Notes under the pieces: generated by a model
What the model was told of the DNA's origin: nothing
The model's input: the letters and a program-made list of their open reading frames with translations, nothing else
Database searches by the model: none
Made by a program: the position numbers and the translations under genes
Part shown: one piece after another, positions 28,282 to 36,576 of the stretch
Layout: each line of letters begins with the position of its first letter
How positions within the stretch are numbered: the stretch's first letter is position 1
Assembly: GCA_051418075.1 (NCBI GenBank)
Contig: JBPRGG010000127.1
Coordinates: 1-64,000, forward strand
Direction of reading: 5' to 3'
DNA from: JBPRGG01 sp051418075
GTDB lineage: Bacteria > Bacteroidota > Bacteroidia > Cytophagales > Cyclobacteriaceae
Length of the DNA stretch: 64,000 nucleotides

Positions 28282-28674
28282 ATGTTTAAAAAAGACTTTA
28301 TTTTAAGAATTATCGAAGAAATTGCCAGAATGATTGGTAAAATGCTTAAGCTGATTGATCAGAATGACTATTCCGGGGCTGAAGATTTAGCCCAAAAAGG
28401 ATATCAAATGTTACAGGTTGCACCTCAGATAATAGGTAAGGATCTGATTTCACTGATTAAATATCTGGAAAAAAATTCATTTGATTATGCCAGAATGGAG
28501 GCGCTGGCTGATTTGATGAAAGCGGAGGGGGATTTAAGAAAAGCTCAACAGGACCCGGATTACAGGAATCGCTATTTGGTAGCCCTGGGTCTTTATGAAT
28601 ATATCGATAATAATGATAAAACATTCTCTTTTTTACGTTCCGAAAAGATAAACAATCTGAAAAACCTCTTATAA
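28282..28674 (+). CDS. Small all-helical cytoplasmic protein, possibly DUF6483-like
   Basis: 130 residues, no signal peptide or membrane helix. It opens with FILRIIEEIARMIGKMLKLI and continues with helix pairs (YSGAEDLAQKGYQML; MEALADLMKAEGDLRKAQ; LVALGLYEYIDNNDKTFSF) that recall tetratricopeptide-like packing. The opening is similar to DUF6483 proteins of Firmicutes and Bacteroidota as I remember them; this is tentative. Function unknown. Confidence 0.65.
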   Translation: MFKKDFILRIIEEIARMIGKMLKLIDQNDYSGAEDLAQKGYQMLQVAPQIIGKDLISLIKYLEKNSFDYARMEALADLMKAEGDLRKAQQDPDYRNRYLVALGLYEYIDNNDKTFSFLRSEKINNLKNLL

Positions 28675-28771
28675 TAAATACCGGGAATTGATCATCTTAT
28701 ATTTATATTATTTTCATTTTATATGGGTTTAATTCAATAATTTCACCTATTTTGCTGAGAAAATATTCATT

Positions 28772-29404
28772 ATGCATAAATATAGGTATATTTTAATGAT
28801 AGCCATAGCAGTGGGATGTTTAAACCCTCTGAAAGCACAAAAAGTCTGGAAAGAAAAAAATGGAGTTATAATCATAGAAGTTGAAGAAGCTATAAGGCTC
28901 CCTTTGTCATCTCAAGGTTGGCAATTAAAAAAAGAACCGTCAGGATATACCGGGACTGGTTTTTTGGTGTGGAAAGGACCTGGTAATTGGACAGAGAATA
29001 ACTATGATAGCTTGTTTGATCTTACGGCTATGTTACCATATTGGATTGATATTGAGAACCCGGGTATTTACTATATCAATGTACGCAATTATCATTTTAA
29101 GGAAGATGGAGATAATGACATATGGATCAGTATTGATAGGGGCGACTATCGAAAATATTATGATTGGAACGAAAAGGAATTTACCTGGTGCGAAACTGGT
29201 TGGAATAAAAAAGATGATAATATTTATTCCTGGGCTGAAATAGAATTGACCAAAGGATTACATCGGGTGATCTTAAGGGGTAGATCTTATAATTTTGGAT
29301 TGGATCGTTTGGTACTGCATCGTAAAGATACTCCTCCGGAAAAATGGAAGAACCCTCTTTTGCCTTCTTCTTCAACCTATAGTCCGGATAAACAAACCCC
29401 CTAA
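28772..29404 (+). CDS. Exported protein with a probable carbohydrate-binding-like beta domain
   Basis: 210 residues with a signal peptide (cleavage near LKAQ/K). The mature part begins IIIEVEEAIRLP and contains YWIDIENPGIYYINVRNYH, DIWISIDRGDY and AEIELTKGLHRVILRGRS, then FGLDRLVLHRKD. This order (edge strand EVEEA, 'NPGxYxxxxR', 'DIWxxxDxG', 'GxHxxxxxGRS..DrxvL') resembles the C-terminal carbohydrate-binding-like domain found beside glycoside hydrolases in Bacteroidota. No catalytic domain is attached. The role in binding is inferred. Confidence 0.7.
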   Translation: MHKYRYILMIAIAVGCLNPLKAQKVWKEKNGVIIIEVEEAIRLPLSSQGWQLKKEPSGYTGTGFLVWKGPGNWTENNYDSLFDLTAMLPYWIDIENPGIYYINVRNYHFKEDGDNDIWISIDRGDYRKYYDWNEKEFTWCETGWNKKDDNIYSWAEIELTKGLHRVILRGRSYNFGLDRLVLHRKDTPPEKWKNPLLPSSSTYSPDKQTP

Positions 29405-29405
29405 A

Positions 29406-30305
29406 TCAAATGATTGGCATTTTGTCCTGATACTTCTGGTAGGCCCCCTGAAAAGCTTTTCTGCCTAATTCAATCATATCACAGGCCTTGTAGAATTCAA
29501 ATGTAGTGCAGGCCTGCCGAGATACTTCAATATACAAATCAGGTTGATGTCGCTGAATGATCAGGCTTGATAGCCGGTCCTGCATCAGATCAAAAGAACG
29601 TACCAGCAAATCAAAAAAGCCCAGCTTTTTAATCACAGGTTGCTTGTTTTTAGGCAGCATGCTGATCCATTTCTTTTTAAAGTTTTCCAGTTTTATCCGG
29701 TAAGCCGTCTCCTTTTTAATTTCATTTTCAAGAATTAAAGGTAGTGGTTCAAAAGGCAGGGGTGAATTCACATTTACCACCACCAAAATATCCTCAGTTT
29801 GCCGCTGAATAAGATCAATTGGCAAAGGGTTTAACACACCCCCATCCACTAATTCTTTATCATCAATAATAACAGGTTTTAAGACCGTAGGAATAGCACA
29901 AGAAGCACGGATAGCCTGAAATAATGAACCATTTCTGAAGACTACTTCTTTTTGTTCATGCAAGTCGGTTGCTACTGCAACAAATGGAAGTGATAGGTCT
30001 TCAATATTGCAGTCTTCTATCATATTTTCCAGCTCTTTAAAAACCCTTTCACCTCTGATAAAACCCTGGGGACTGAATGTGAAATCAATCAGCTTAAAAA
30101 CATCCATTTTATCAAGCTCACAGATCCATTGTTTATAAATATCCAGCTTTCCGGCTGCGTAAAACCCTCCCACCAAAGACCCCATAGAACTGCCAGCAAT
30201 TGACCGAATTTCAAAATTATGCTTTTGCAATTCCTCAATAACTCCAATATGAGCCAAACCACGAGCTCCTCCACTTGATAAAACCAGGGAAACAGACTTT
30301 TTCAT
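29406..30305 (-). CDS. Patatin-like phospholipase
   Basis: From the ATG at 30305 the product is 299 residues and begins MKKSVSLVLSSGGARGLAH, with the oxyanion-hole GGARG at the proper place; the ATG at 30320 would add five residues. The nucleophile motif GSSMGS and the catalytic Asp in LVDGGVLNPLP are intact. Members (RssA-like) are cytoplasmic or membrane-associated serine lipid hydrolases. Convergent with the gene at 28772, the two stops being only two bases apart. Confidence 0.93.
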   Translation of the reverse strand: MKKSVSLVLSSGGARGLAHIGVIEELQKHNFEIRSIAGSSMGSLVGGFYAAGKLDIYKQWICELDKMDVFKLIDFTFSPQGFIRGERVFKELENMIEDCNIEDLSLPFVAVATDLHEQKEVVFRNGSLFQAIRASCAIPTVLKPVIIDDKELVDGGVLNPLPIDLIQRQTEDILVVVNVNSPLPFEPLPLILENEIKKETAYRIKLENFKKKWISMLPKNKQPVIKKLGFFDLLVRSFDLMQDRLSSLIIQRHQPDLYIEVSRQACTTFEFYKACDMIELGRKAFQGAYQKYQDKMPII

Positions 30306-30392
30306 AGCAATTATTTCCAATAACCACGCGAAATTATGGATTTTAGTATGAATTGTTTTCGGGATGTAAGAAATTAAAGCTATTATCTGGAG

Positions 30393-30710
30393 CTAATTAA
30401 TCTTTAACACCTTTTTGCTGACCATGTTTCCTGGCATTTGAATCTGAATGAAGTACAGGCCGGAAGGAAAATGCTGAAAATCAATTTTTAAAAACGACAG
30501 GTTGTGGAAGTTGTCTTTGAACATCAAGACACCCTGCACATTATGGATAACAATATTCCCTGAGCCTGCTTCAGGCAAACTGATAGCCAGTTCTGTTTGC
30601 ACAGGGTTTGGACTCAGTTTAAAGGTATTATTATTTTCCCCCTGTGGCGGATTGGCATATAAGGTAATTACAGCCAGCAGCATAATCTGAATCAATAAAG
30701 CAATTCTCAT
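30393..30710 (-). CDS. Minimal T9SS type A sorting-domain protein
   Basis: 105 residues: a signal peptide (cleavage near LYA/N) followed almost at once by a complete type A C-terminal sorting domain with KLSPNPVQTELAISLP, VIHNVQGVLMF and SGLYFIQI, ending SKKVLKIN. The domain normally directs large cargo through the type IX secretion system; here there is hardly any cargo before it. It is either a very small secreted protein or the left-over end of a larger gene with its own start. It proves that the organism belongs to a T9SS-bearing lineage. Confidence 0.8.
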   Translation of the reverse strand: MRIALLIQIMLLAVITLYANPPQGENNNTFKLSPNPVQTELAISLPEAGSGNIVIHNVQGVLMFKDNFHNLSFLKIDFQHFPSGLYFIQIQMPGNMVSKKVLKIN

Positions 30711-30801
30711 AATAATGGTTTGTTTTTATGATGGACCCCTATAGTATTGAAATAGTTGGAATGGTAGTAGTTTCTTTGATGAATATTTTTCTTAAAATCT
30801 A

Positions 30802-30831
30802 TTGTATTTTTAATAAGCTTAATTAACTTTG
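30802..30831 (+). promoter_or_regulatory. Bacteroidota-type promoter of tRNA-Gly
   Basis: TTG at 30802-30804, 19 bases, then TAACTTTG at 30824-30831: an exact match to the TTG-N19-TAnnTTTG promoter of this phylum. It lies 33 bases before the tRNA, so the transcript should start close to the tRNA 5' end. Confidence 0.8.
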
Positions 30832-30863
30832 CAATCCGTTTGGTAAAACACCAAAAATTAAAA

Positions 30864-30936
<73 letters not shown>

Positions 30937-31039
30937 CTTTTTTTATACCCTTTTGTAAGAGCAATATATTATAGCAGGAATTCAAACGGAATTTTTAAGG
31001 AGTATAAAATAAGCAGATAGTGGCTACAATGTAGTCAAT

Positions 31040-31125
31040 GCCGGGATGGTGGAATTGGTAGACACGCAAGACTTAAAATCTTGTGGCCTTTACTGGCCGT
31101 GCGGGTTCAAGTCCCGCTCCTGGTA
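31040..31125 (+). tRNA. tRNA-Leu (TAA anticodon)
   Basis: 86 bases with the long variable arm of a class II tRNA. Acceptor GCCGGGA pairs with TCCTGGT (two G-U pairs), the anticodon stem-loop CAAGA-CTTAAAA-TCTTG gives TAA, and the T arm is GCGGGTTCAAGTCCCGC. Followed by a strong terminator. Confidence 0.97.
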
Positions 31126-31133
31126 CAATAAGA

Positions 31134-31168
31134 AACCCAGTTCTAAGGTTTTAGAGCTGGGTTTTTTA
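31134..31168 (+). terminator. Terminator of the tRNA unit
   Basis: AACCCAG-T-TCTAA and TTAGA-G-CTGGGTT form a 13-base stem with a GGTT loop, followed by T4-T6. It lies eight bases after tRNA-Leu. Confidence 0.92.
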
Positions 31169-31439
31169 GCGTTAGCCCTCATTTTTTGCAAAAAAATTTG
31201 CAAAATGACCTTTTTGAATGGTTGAAATACTATGTAATTGGCTCAATAAACTTCTTACCGAAATACAAAATTTTCTTCATTTTATTTGATCAAAATGAAA
31301 TTTTTGATTTTGATGAAATAACATCGAAAGATCTTAAATTTGAAATTTAAAAAACTAAAGTTGTTGATAACTTGGGCTACCTTCCCGAAAAGTATAATAA
31401 TCTTGAAATAAATCAAAATAATAAATAGAGTAAATACCC

Positions 31440-31733
31440 TGTATGTCCGTTAATCGCCGTTTGATCAGACCATCAATCGGCCCAGTTTTTGGAAATGATC
31501 TGGTCAATAGTATGCTCTCCCGTTTCTTTATCAGCCATGTTCAACACGTAAGTTGAAAGCGAATATCTTTGAGCTCCAGCCAAAACAATGGTTTCATCCA
31601 GGCCTTGTCGATGATGTCCACTGTCACGACCCTGGCTCCCCTTGCTAACATGTCAAGTACCAGGCTACGATCCATACCGCTTTCTCCTCCAGTAACCAGC
31701 CATGTTTAATCTGCGATCTTCTTCAGTTTACTT
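31440..31733 (-). pseudogene. SDR family oxidoreductase remnant
   Basis: On the minus strand directly after the GH79-like gene, the frame reads KLKKIAD, a TAA stop, then TWLVTGGESGMDRSLV and LDMLARGARVVTVDIIDKA, which is the NAD-binding Rossmann start of a short-chain dehydrogenase (TGGxxGxGR, here with Asp for one Gly-Arg position). After a frame change it continues LDETIVLAGAQRYSLS and TYVLNMADKETGEHTID, and after another it reads TGPIDGLIKRRLTDIQ, where a working SDR has DGLINNAG. The rest of the gene is missing. At least one stop, two frame changes and a truncation make it dead. Confidence 0.7.
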
Positions 31734-31737
31734 TGAC

Positions 31738-33258
31738 TTAAATATTACTAAAGGTCAAAAACATGATGCTTTGGCAGGGCATCACCAATTTTCCAGCCTC
31801 CACATTCTTGCCTTGGATTTCAGGTAAGGTATCATCCGGATTGAGTTGAAGTGCTTCGCCGTTGAGTTTGACTTCTTTGGAAAGGATATCATCAGCAGTG
31901 AGCAAATACTGCACTGCATCTGCCGGGATTTGAAAGGAAGCCTCGGCTTCTTTCGGATTTACCAACAACACTGCATAGCCATTGGAAGCATTTTTCAAAT
32001 TGTGCACAAATAAGTCCGGTCCATCTACAAGCGCTTGTGTGTCGTACACCTGCTTTCCCATCAGTTTATTCCACAGTAGGGCGGCCCAATAATTGGGTCT
32101 TGGCTCGTGGCTACTCTGTTCAAGCAGGGCATACTCACTGGCTGCTAAAGTATTGTGCATCACCACCTGAATTCCTTTTTTGGCCAAACGACCCAACTGC
32201 TCCAGATAACGGAAGCTATCCACAAAGGTAGCCGCCCAGGGATTTCCACCACAGGCCGCTTCGGCAGTTTCGGTCAACCAGATAGGCGCTTGGGGCAAAT
32301 ATTGGTCACGGGCCTCTGTATAAAAGGAGAGTCCTTCTTCTGTTTTGGAGAGCCATTCATCAGTCAATGCATTTTCGGGGGTGAGTTGACCCATACATCT
32401 TTGCGAGACACCACCGTAATAGTGGTAGCTCAAGATCTCAAATTCCGGAGCAGGGCTGGCCGTAAGAAGTTTATCAGTGGTCATGGTAGAATCGATTCCC
32501 GGAATAATTCCCCCTTCACCAGTTGATCCGGGTCCCATGATTTTCATAATGGGAGCCGCTTCGGATACAAATTCTCTGAAGGCTACAAAGTCCTCTGCAT
32601 ACTGCGCCGCATCATACCCCTCAGGTACACCACCATGGCTGGCATGCGAAGGTTCATTGAACATTTCGGCAGCATAAATCTCTCCTCCTACTGACTTGGT
32701 AAAATCTAATAGTGGACCCGCTTGTGCCGGTGTCCAGTTGCCTTTTTCGTCACGTATTCCATTGCTGATGGCAAAGGAGGTTACCAATCTGGCATCCATG
32801 GCTTTGCAAAAATCAATCACACCTTTCCATTCAGCACGCGTTAACACATTTTCATAACCTTCGGGTGCCTCTTCTAATTTCGGCTCGTCATTATCCTGAA
32901 AATAAGTGGTATTGGCCCAGGTGCCGCTGACCCGAACGTACATGGGACCTAAACCCTTGGCCAGGATACGTAGTTTTTCATCATACAGGTTGATAGAGGG
33001 GATGCTTTGCTTGAGACCAGCAAAACCCAATGTCCGCACCTTGGCCGTATCAATTTGGCTGTATGGCACCCAGAAATCACCTCCGACCACTTCGCACATT
33101 TCTACATTGACAGACTGGTAGCGCTCATCTACTTGGGCGATTTTTTCCATATGGAAAAAGTCTATACTGGCAGAAGCGTTTTTTATCTCCTTTTGGCCCG
33201 TGCAGGAAAGGCTTAGCACAAAATGAGTCAATGCTAGATATAGGGTCCATTTTTTCAT
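31738..33258 (-). CDS. GH79-like (heparanase/beta-glucuronidase-type) lipoprotein
   Basis: 506 residues from the ATG at 33258, which gives a lipoprotein signal MKKWTLYLALTHFVLSLSC; a longer frame to 33357 adds 33 residues before the signal and is not credible. The order GLGPMYVRVSGTWANTTYF, then AAEMFNEPSHASHGG (acid/base Glu of an NEP motif), then WLTETAEAACGG (nucleophile Glu) and KKGIQVVMHNTLAAS matches the heparanase-type GH79 plan of a TIM barrel with a C-terminal beta domain. It should act on uronic-acid-containing glycans at the cell surface. It faces an NrtR-type regulator across 172 bases, and an SDR pseudogene lies behind it. Confidence 0.82.
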   Translation of the reverse strand: MKKWTLYLALTHFVLSLSCTGQKEIKNASASIDFFHMEKIAQVDERYQSVNVEMCEVVGGDFWVPYSQIDTAKVRTLGFAGLKQSIPSINLYDEKLRILAKGLGPMYVRVSGTWANTTYFQDNDEPKLEEAPEGYENVLTRAEWKGVIDFCKAMDARLVTSFAISNGIRDEKGNWTPAQAGPLLDFTKSVGGEIYAAEMFNEPSHASHGGVPEGYDAAQYAEDFVAFREFVSEAAPIMKIMGPGSTGEGGIIPGIDSTMTTDKLLTASPAPEFEILSYHYYGGVSQRCMGQLTPENALTDEWLSKTEEGLSFYTEARDQYLPQAPIWLTETAEAACGGNPWAATFVDSFRYLEQLGRLAKKGIQVVMHNTLAASEYALLEQSSHEPRPNYWAALLWNKLMGKQVYDTQALVDGPDLFVHNLKNASNGYAVLLVNPKEAEASFQIPADAVQYLLTADDILSKEVKLNGEALQLNPDDTLPEIQGKNVEAGKLVMPCQSIMFLTFSNI

Positions 33259-33284
33259 AGGAAGGTATTTGGAATAAAACAAAG

Positions 33285-33319
33285 GTATACAAATTTTTAA
33301 TGTATAAAACTGTATACAA
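33285..33319. promoter_or_regulatory. Candidate operator: repeated GTATACAA between GH79 and NrtR-type gene
   Basis: GTATACAA occurs at 33285-33292 and again at 33312-33319 (27 bases apart, self-complementary core GTATAC), with a related TGTATAAA between them at 33301. It lies in the divergent spacer, upstream of the GH79 start on one side and the regulator on the other. A binding site of the neighbouring NUDIX-type regulator is inferred. Confidence 0.5.
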
Positions 33320-33430
33320 TATAATTTATCTACTTTTATCATTACTATTGTATTCAATTATCTTGTTTCAGGCTTGGCCTATCAAATCTTGTCTCAGGCT
33401 AGTAAATATCTGGCACCAAATATTTTTGAA

Positions 33431-34162
33431 ATGGACGTATTGAAAGGTAAAAATTATATACCTCAGCTGGCTATTGACATTGTGATCTTCGGGTATGAGA
33501 ACCATCAATTGAAAGTTTTAGTCTCCAGGCTAAATTTCATGGGCGACTTTTATGCCCTACATAGTGGCTTCATCAGGCAGGAGGAGGATCTGCAAGATGC
33601 TGCCAAACGTATTCTGGAGGCTCGAATAGGAATTAAAGAAATTTACTTTCAACAGTTTACAGTCTTTGGCAAGGTTGATCAGCGACGTAAATACTTTTTG
33701 GATAAGGTAATAGAGGCAAATTTTCCAAATGAGGAAGAATTGATAAAGCAGCCGGACCAGTCTTATGCATGGTTTACCAAACGTTTTATATCCATCGGCT
33801 ATTATGCTTTGGTAGACATAAATAAAGTGAAGCCTAAATTGACCCAGTTTGATGCCTCCATTGATTGGTATTCCATCCATGAAGTACCCGGAATGGTCAT
33901 GCACTACAATGAGATGTTTAAAGAAGCACTGCATACACTTAAAGAAGATATAAACCAGAAATTCAATGCCTTCAATCTGCTACCCGAGAAATTTACGATG
34001 AAAGAGGTACAACAAATTTATGAGGCCATCTTTGAAAAGAAATATACCCGAAGCAACTTTCAGAAGAAAATTTTGGAAATGAACGTTCTGCAACGTTTGG
34101 AAAAGAAGTTTACCGGGGCTAAGAATAAGGCTCCCTATCTTTATTGCATTAAAAACAAATGA
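33431..34162 (+). CDS. NrtR-type NUDIX transcriptional regulator
   Basis: 243 residues from the ATG at 33431 (an in-frame TTG at 33374 would add 19). The N-terminal NUDIX-like domain starts IPQLAIDIVIFGYENHQLKV and lacks the full catalytic NUDIX box, and the C-terminal part (KFTMKEVQQIYEAIF, then NFQKKILEMNVLQRL) is the winged-helix end typical of NrtR/AraR-like regulators. In Bacteroidota such proteins control sugar or NAD genes in response to ligands. Divergent from the GH79-like gene, with a candidate operator between them. Confidence 0.82.
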   Translation: MDVLKGKNYIPQLAIDIVIFGYENHQLKVLVSRLNFMGDFYALHSGFIRQEEDLQDAAKRILEARIGIKEIYFQQFTVFGKVDQRRKYFLDKVIEANFPNEEELIKQPDQSYAWFTKRFISIGYYALVDINKVKPKLTQFDASIDWYSIHEVPGMVMHYNEMFKEALHTLKEDINQKFNAFNLLPEKFTMKEVQQIYEAIFEKKYTRSNFQKKILEMNVLQRLEKKFTGAKNKAPYLYCIKNK

Positions 34163-34248
34163 TTGTCTTCTTCTGTATAAAACCTTCCATTGAAAAAATT
34201 ATCTTTTAAGATTACTGAAAAATCAATTTAAGATTTAAATCGTTTTCC

Positions 34249-35364
34249 CTATACCCTTATATTAACTTTTTCACCTGTCTTCACGGCCTGGTAAATTGCT
34301 TCAATAATTTTCATATCCTTCACCCCCTCGGCACCATCCACCGGTACTTCAGCTGTTTTGCCATCCAGAATCATCGACGCCATCTCATCCATCTGAACTG
34401 TTTGATGGGTAATGTGTGGATGATCCAGCGAACCCAAATGGGTACTCCCCTGAATAGGTCCATAACCTGTAGCCGGATGCAACTGGGCCAATCCTTTTTC
34501 CCCATTTAAGTAAAACCGGTCCAGATACCTCATATTGTAAGTAGATAGACAGGAAGCTACTGCTCCACCTGGAAAGCCCAGTTGAAATTGAATGGTTTCA
34601 TCGATGCCATTTTTAAATTTTTCAGGTTCGGTGGTATTTTCCTGAGCCGTCACCCATACAGGTTCTTCCCCAATCATATACCGGGCTCCATTGATGGAAT
34701 AGATACCAATATCCATCATAGCACCGCCTCCGGCCAGTTCCTTATCGAAACGCCACTGATCAGGACTGCCGATCCTGAAACCAGTAAGGCCCTGAAAAAA
34801 CATGATCTTACCAAAGTCACCGTCTTTTCGCATTCGGATGATTTCCAGGGTTTTAGGTTCAAAATGCATACGGTATCCGATCAACAACTTCACCCCGGCA
34901 GCCTTACAGGCATCTACCATTTCCTGGCCCTGACTGGCTGTATTTGCCATAGGTTTTTCACAAATGGCGTGTTTCCCTGCCTGAGCTACCCCCAGAACAT
35001 GTTCATAGTGCAGCCCATTGGGTGTTATAACATAGATGGCATCAATCTCCGGATTTTCTTTTACCTGATGGTAATTTTGATAATTGTAACAATTTTCCGC
35101 AGGTATGCCATATTTTTCCTGCCAGGTTTTAATCTTTTCCGGTGTTCCGCTGATCACTCCTGTGAGTTTAGCCCGTTTGCAGGCTTGCATGGCTTCAGCT
35201 ACCCTGGTTCCATAACTGCCTAAGCCCATAATAGCTACTTTTAGAACCGGACCAACTGGTTTGTCCAGGAGGTTGAATGACCTGGCGGAAAGGCCATGAG
35301 CCACAACAGGAATACTTATTGCAGAAGATGCTAGACTGCTCAGAAAACGACGACGTGAGTTCAT
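34249..35364 (-). CDS. Gfo/Idh/MocA family oxidoreductase with Tat signal
   Basis: 371 residues. N-terminus MNSRRRFLSSLASSAISIPV is a twin-arginine signal (RRRFL), so the folded, cofactor-loaded enzyme is exported. The Rossmann motif VAIMGLGSYGTRVAEAM and the catalytic-region ICEKPMANTASQG (EKP) are intact, followed by GGGAMMDIGIYSINGARYM. Similar to glucose-fructose oxidoreductase-type enzymes; acts on sugars or sugar derivatives with NAD(P). It fits the carbohydrate theme of this part of the window. Confidence 0.93.
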   Translation of the reverse strand: MNSRRRFLSSLASSAISIPVVAHGLSARSFNLLDKPVGPVLKVAIMGLGSYGTRVAEAMQACKRAKLTGVISGTPEKIKTWQEKYGIPAENCYNYQNYHQVKENPEIDAIYVITPNGLHYEHVLGVAQAGKHAICEKPMANTASQGQEMVDACKAAGVKLLIGYRMHFEPKTLEIIRMRKDGDFGKIMFFQGLTGFRIGSPDQWRFDKELAGGGAMMDIGIYSINGARYMIGEEPVWVTAQENTTEPEKFKNGIDETIQFQLGFPGGAVASCLSTYNMRYLDRFYLNGEKGLAQLHPATGYGPIQGSTHLGSLDHPHITHQTVQMDEMASMILDGKTAEVPVDGAEGVKDMKIIEAIYQAVKTGEKVNIRV

Positions 35365-35519
35365 ATTTATTTATTTTCGATGGTCTTAAATTTATAGATT
35401 ATGTTATTAATATAAAAGGTTTTAACATTTTTATGGCGGCAGGATTTAATTTGATAGGACCGTTTAAAACCTTCAGTGATGTTAAGGTTGAAGATTAAGG
35501 ATTAATTTAAAAGTATATC

Positions 35520-36362
35520 ATGGTGAACCATCATCATTTAAAATGGATTGCCCCGGACGGAACAGAGATTTTCGCCCAGGTTTGGGAACCAACTCATACG
35601 AAGGCGCAGGCAATTGTCTGTCTGGTACATGGTTTGGGTGACCATACTTCCCGGTATGACCATGTGGCTCAGGCATTTTGTTCAGCCGGAATAATCCTTT
35701 TCGGAGCTGATTTAAGAGGGCATGGGCGTTCGGGAGGAGCCAGAGGACATATACCAAACCAGGCAGTTGTATTAAAAGACATAGACCTTCTGCTGGATCA
35801 GGCCAGATTAAAGTACCCTGCCTTACCCGTTTTTCTGTATGGCCATAGCATGGGAGGATTACTGGTTTTGTATTATGGCTTAAAGCAAAAACCTAAAATT
35901 ATGGGTGTGATAGCCACTAGTGCTGGTTTACAGTCTTCCTTAGAAAAGCAACCTTTCAAAGTAATGGTGGTGAAAATATTGGGAGCAATCATGCCTCAAC
36001 TGGTCCTTTCCAATGGCCTGGATGCTGAAACCGTTTCCAGAGATAAAAATGTAGTGGAAGCATATAAGCAGGATCCGCTTGTTCATGATAAGATATCTCT
36101 GGGTTTGGGAAAAATGTTGTTGGAGGTAAAAAACTGGACTATGAAGCAGGCCAATGAATTTGGTTATCCTTTGCTGATCATGCATGGAAAGGCTGATCAG
36201 TTGACCTATGCTACCGGTAGTGAAAAGTTTGCCGCTCTGGTACCTGAAAAAAGTAAGTTGGTTTTATGGAAAGATGCTTTTCATGAATTACATAATGAAC
36301 CTGAGGGAAAAGATGTGATTCAGGAAATGGTTTGCTGGGTTTTGGGTAGGATGGAGGTTTAA
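35520..36362 (+). CDS. Alpha/beta hydrolase, monoacylglycerol-lipase-like
   Basis: 280 residues, no signal peptide. Opening WIAPDGTEIFAQVWEP, oxyanion VHGLGDHTSRYDHVA, ADLRGHGRSGG, nucleophile GHSMGG (Ser110), Asp in MHGKADQLT and His in AFHELHNEP make a complete catalytic triad. The layout is that of the lysophospholipase/monoacylglycerol lipase group. Starts 155 bases from the divergent oxidoreductase gene. Confidence 0.92.
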   Translation: MVNHHHLKWIAPDGTEIFAQVWEPTHTKAQAIVCLVHGLGDHTSRYDHVAQAFCSAGIILFGADLRGHGRSGGARGHIPNQAVVLKDIDLLLDQARLKYPALPVFLYGHSMGGLLVLYYGLKQKPKIMGVIATSAGLQSSLEKQPFKVMVVKILGAIMPQLVLSNGLDAETVSRDKNVVEAYKQDPLVHDKISLGLGKMLLEVKNWTMKQANEFGYPLLIMHGKADQLTYATGSEKFAALVPEKSKLVLWKDAFHELHNEPEGKDVIQEMVCWVLGRMEV

Positions 36363-36576
36363 TCATAAGTTATGTTGGCTGACTGTATCATATAAAACAT
36401 CCTACATTCCTCCATCTTTTGTGCTTAGTTCAGACAAATTCAACGGCAGTCTGCCCGGTCTGCTGTCGGCGGTCAAAGAATAACCAACACATCAAAGATC
36501 CCGGAAGATTTATTTGAATGTTCTGAACCCATGTCTCTTACTACTGTTTATTTTTTACCAGGAAAGGCAACTTGAA

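Noticed and set aside
33259..33357. N-terminal extension of the GH79-like gene
   Set aside because: It would put 33 residues before the lipoprotein signal peptide and covers the probable operator.
34582..35223. A 213-codon open frame on the plus strand
   Set aside because: Antisense to the Gfo/Idh oxidoreductase, with no recognisable domain.
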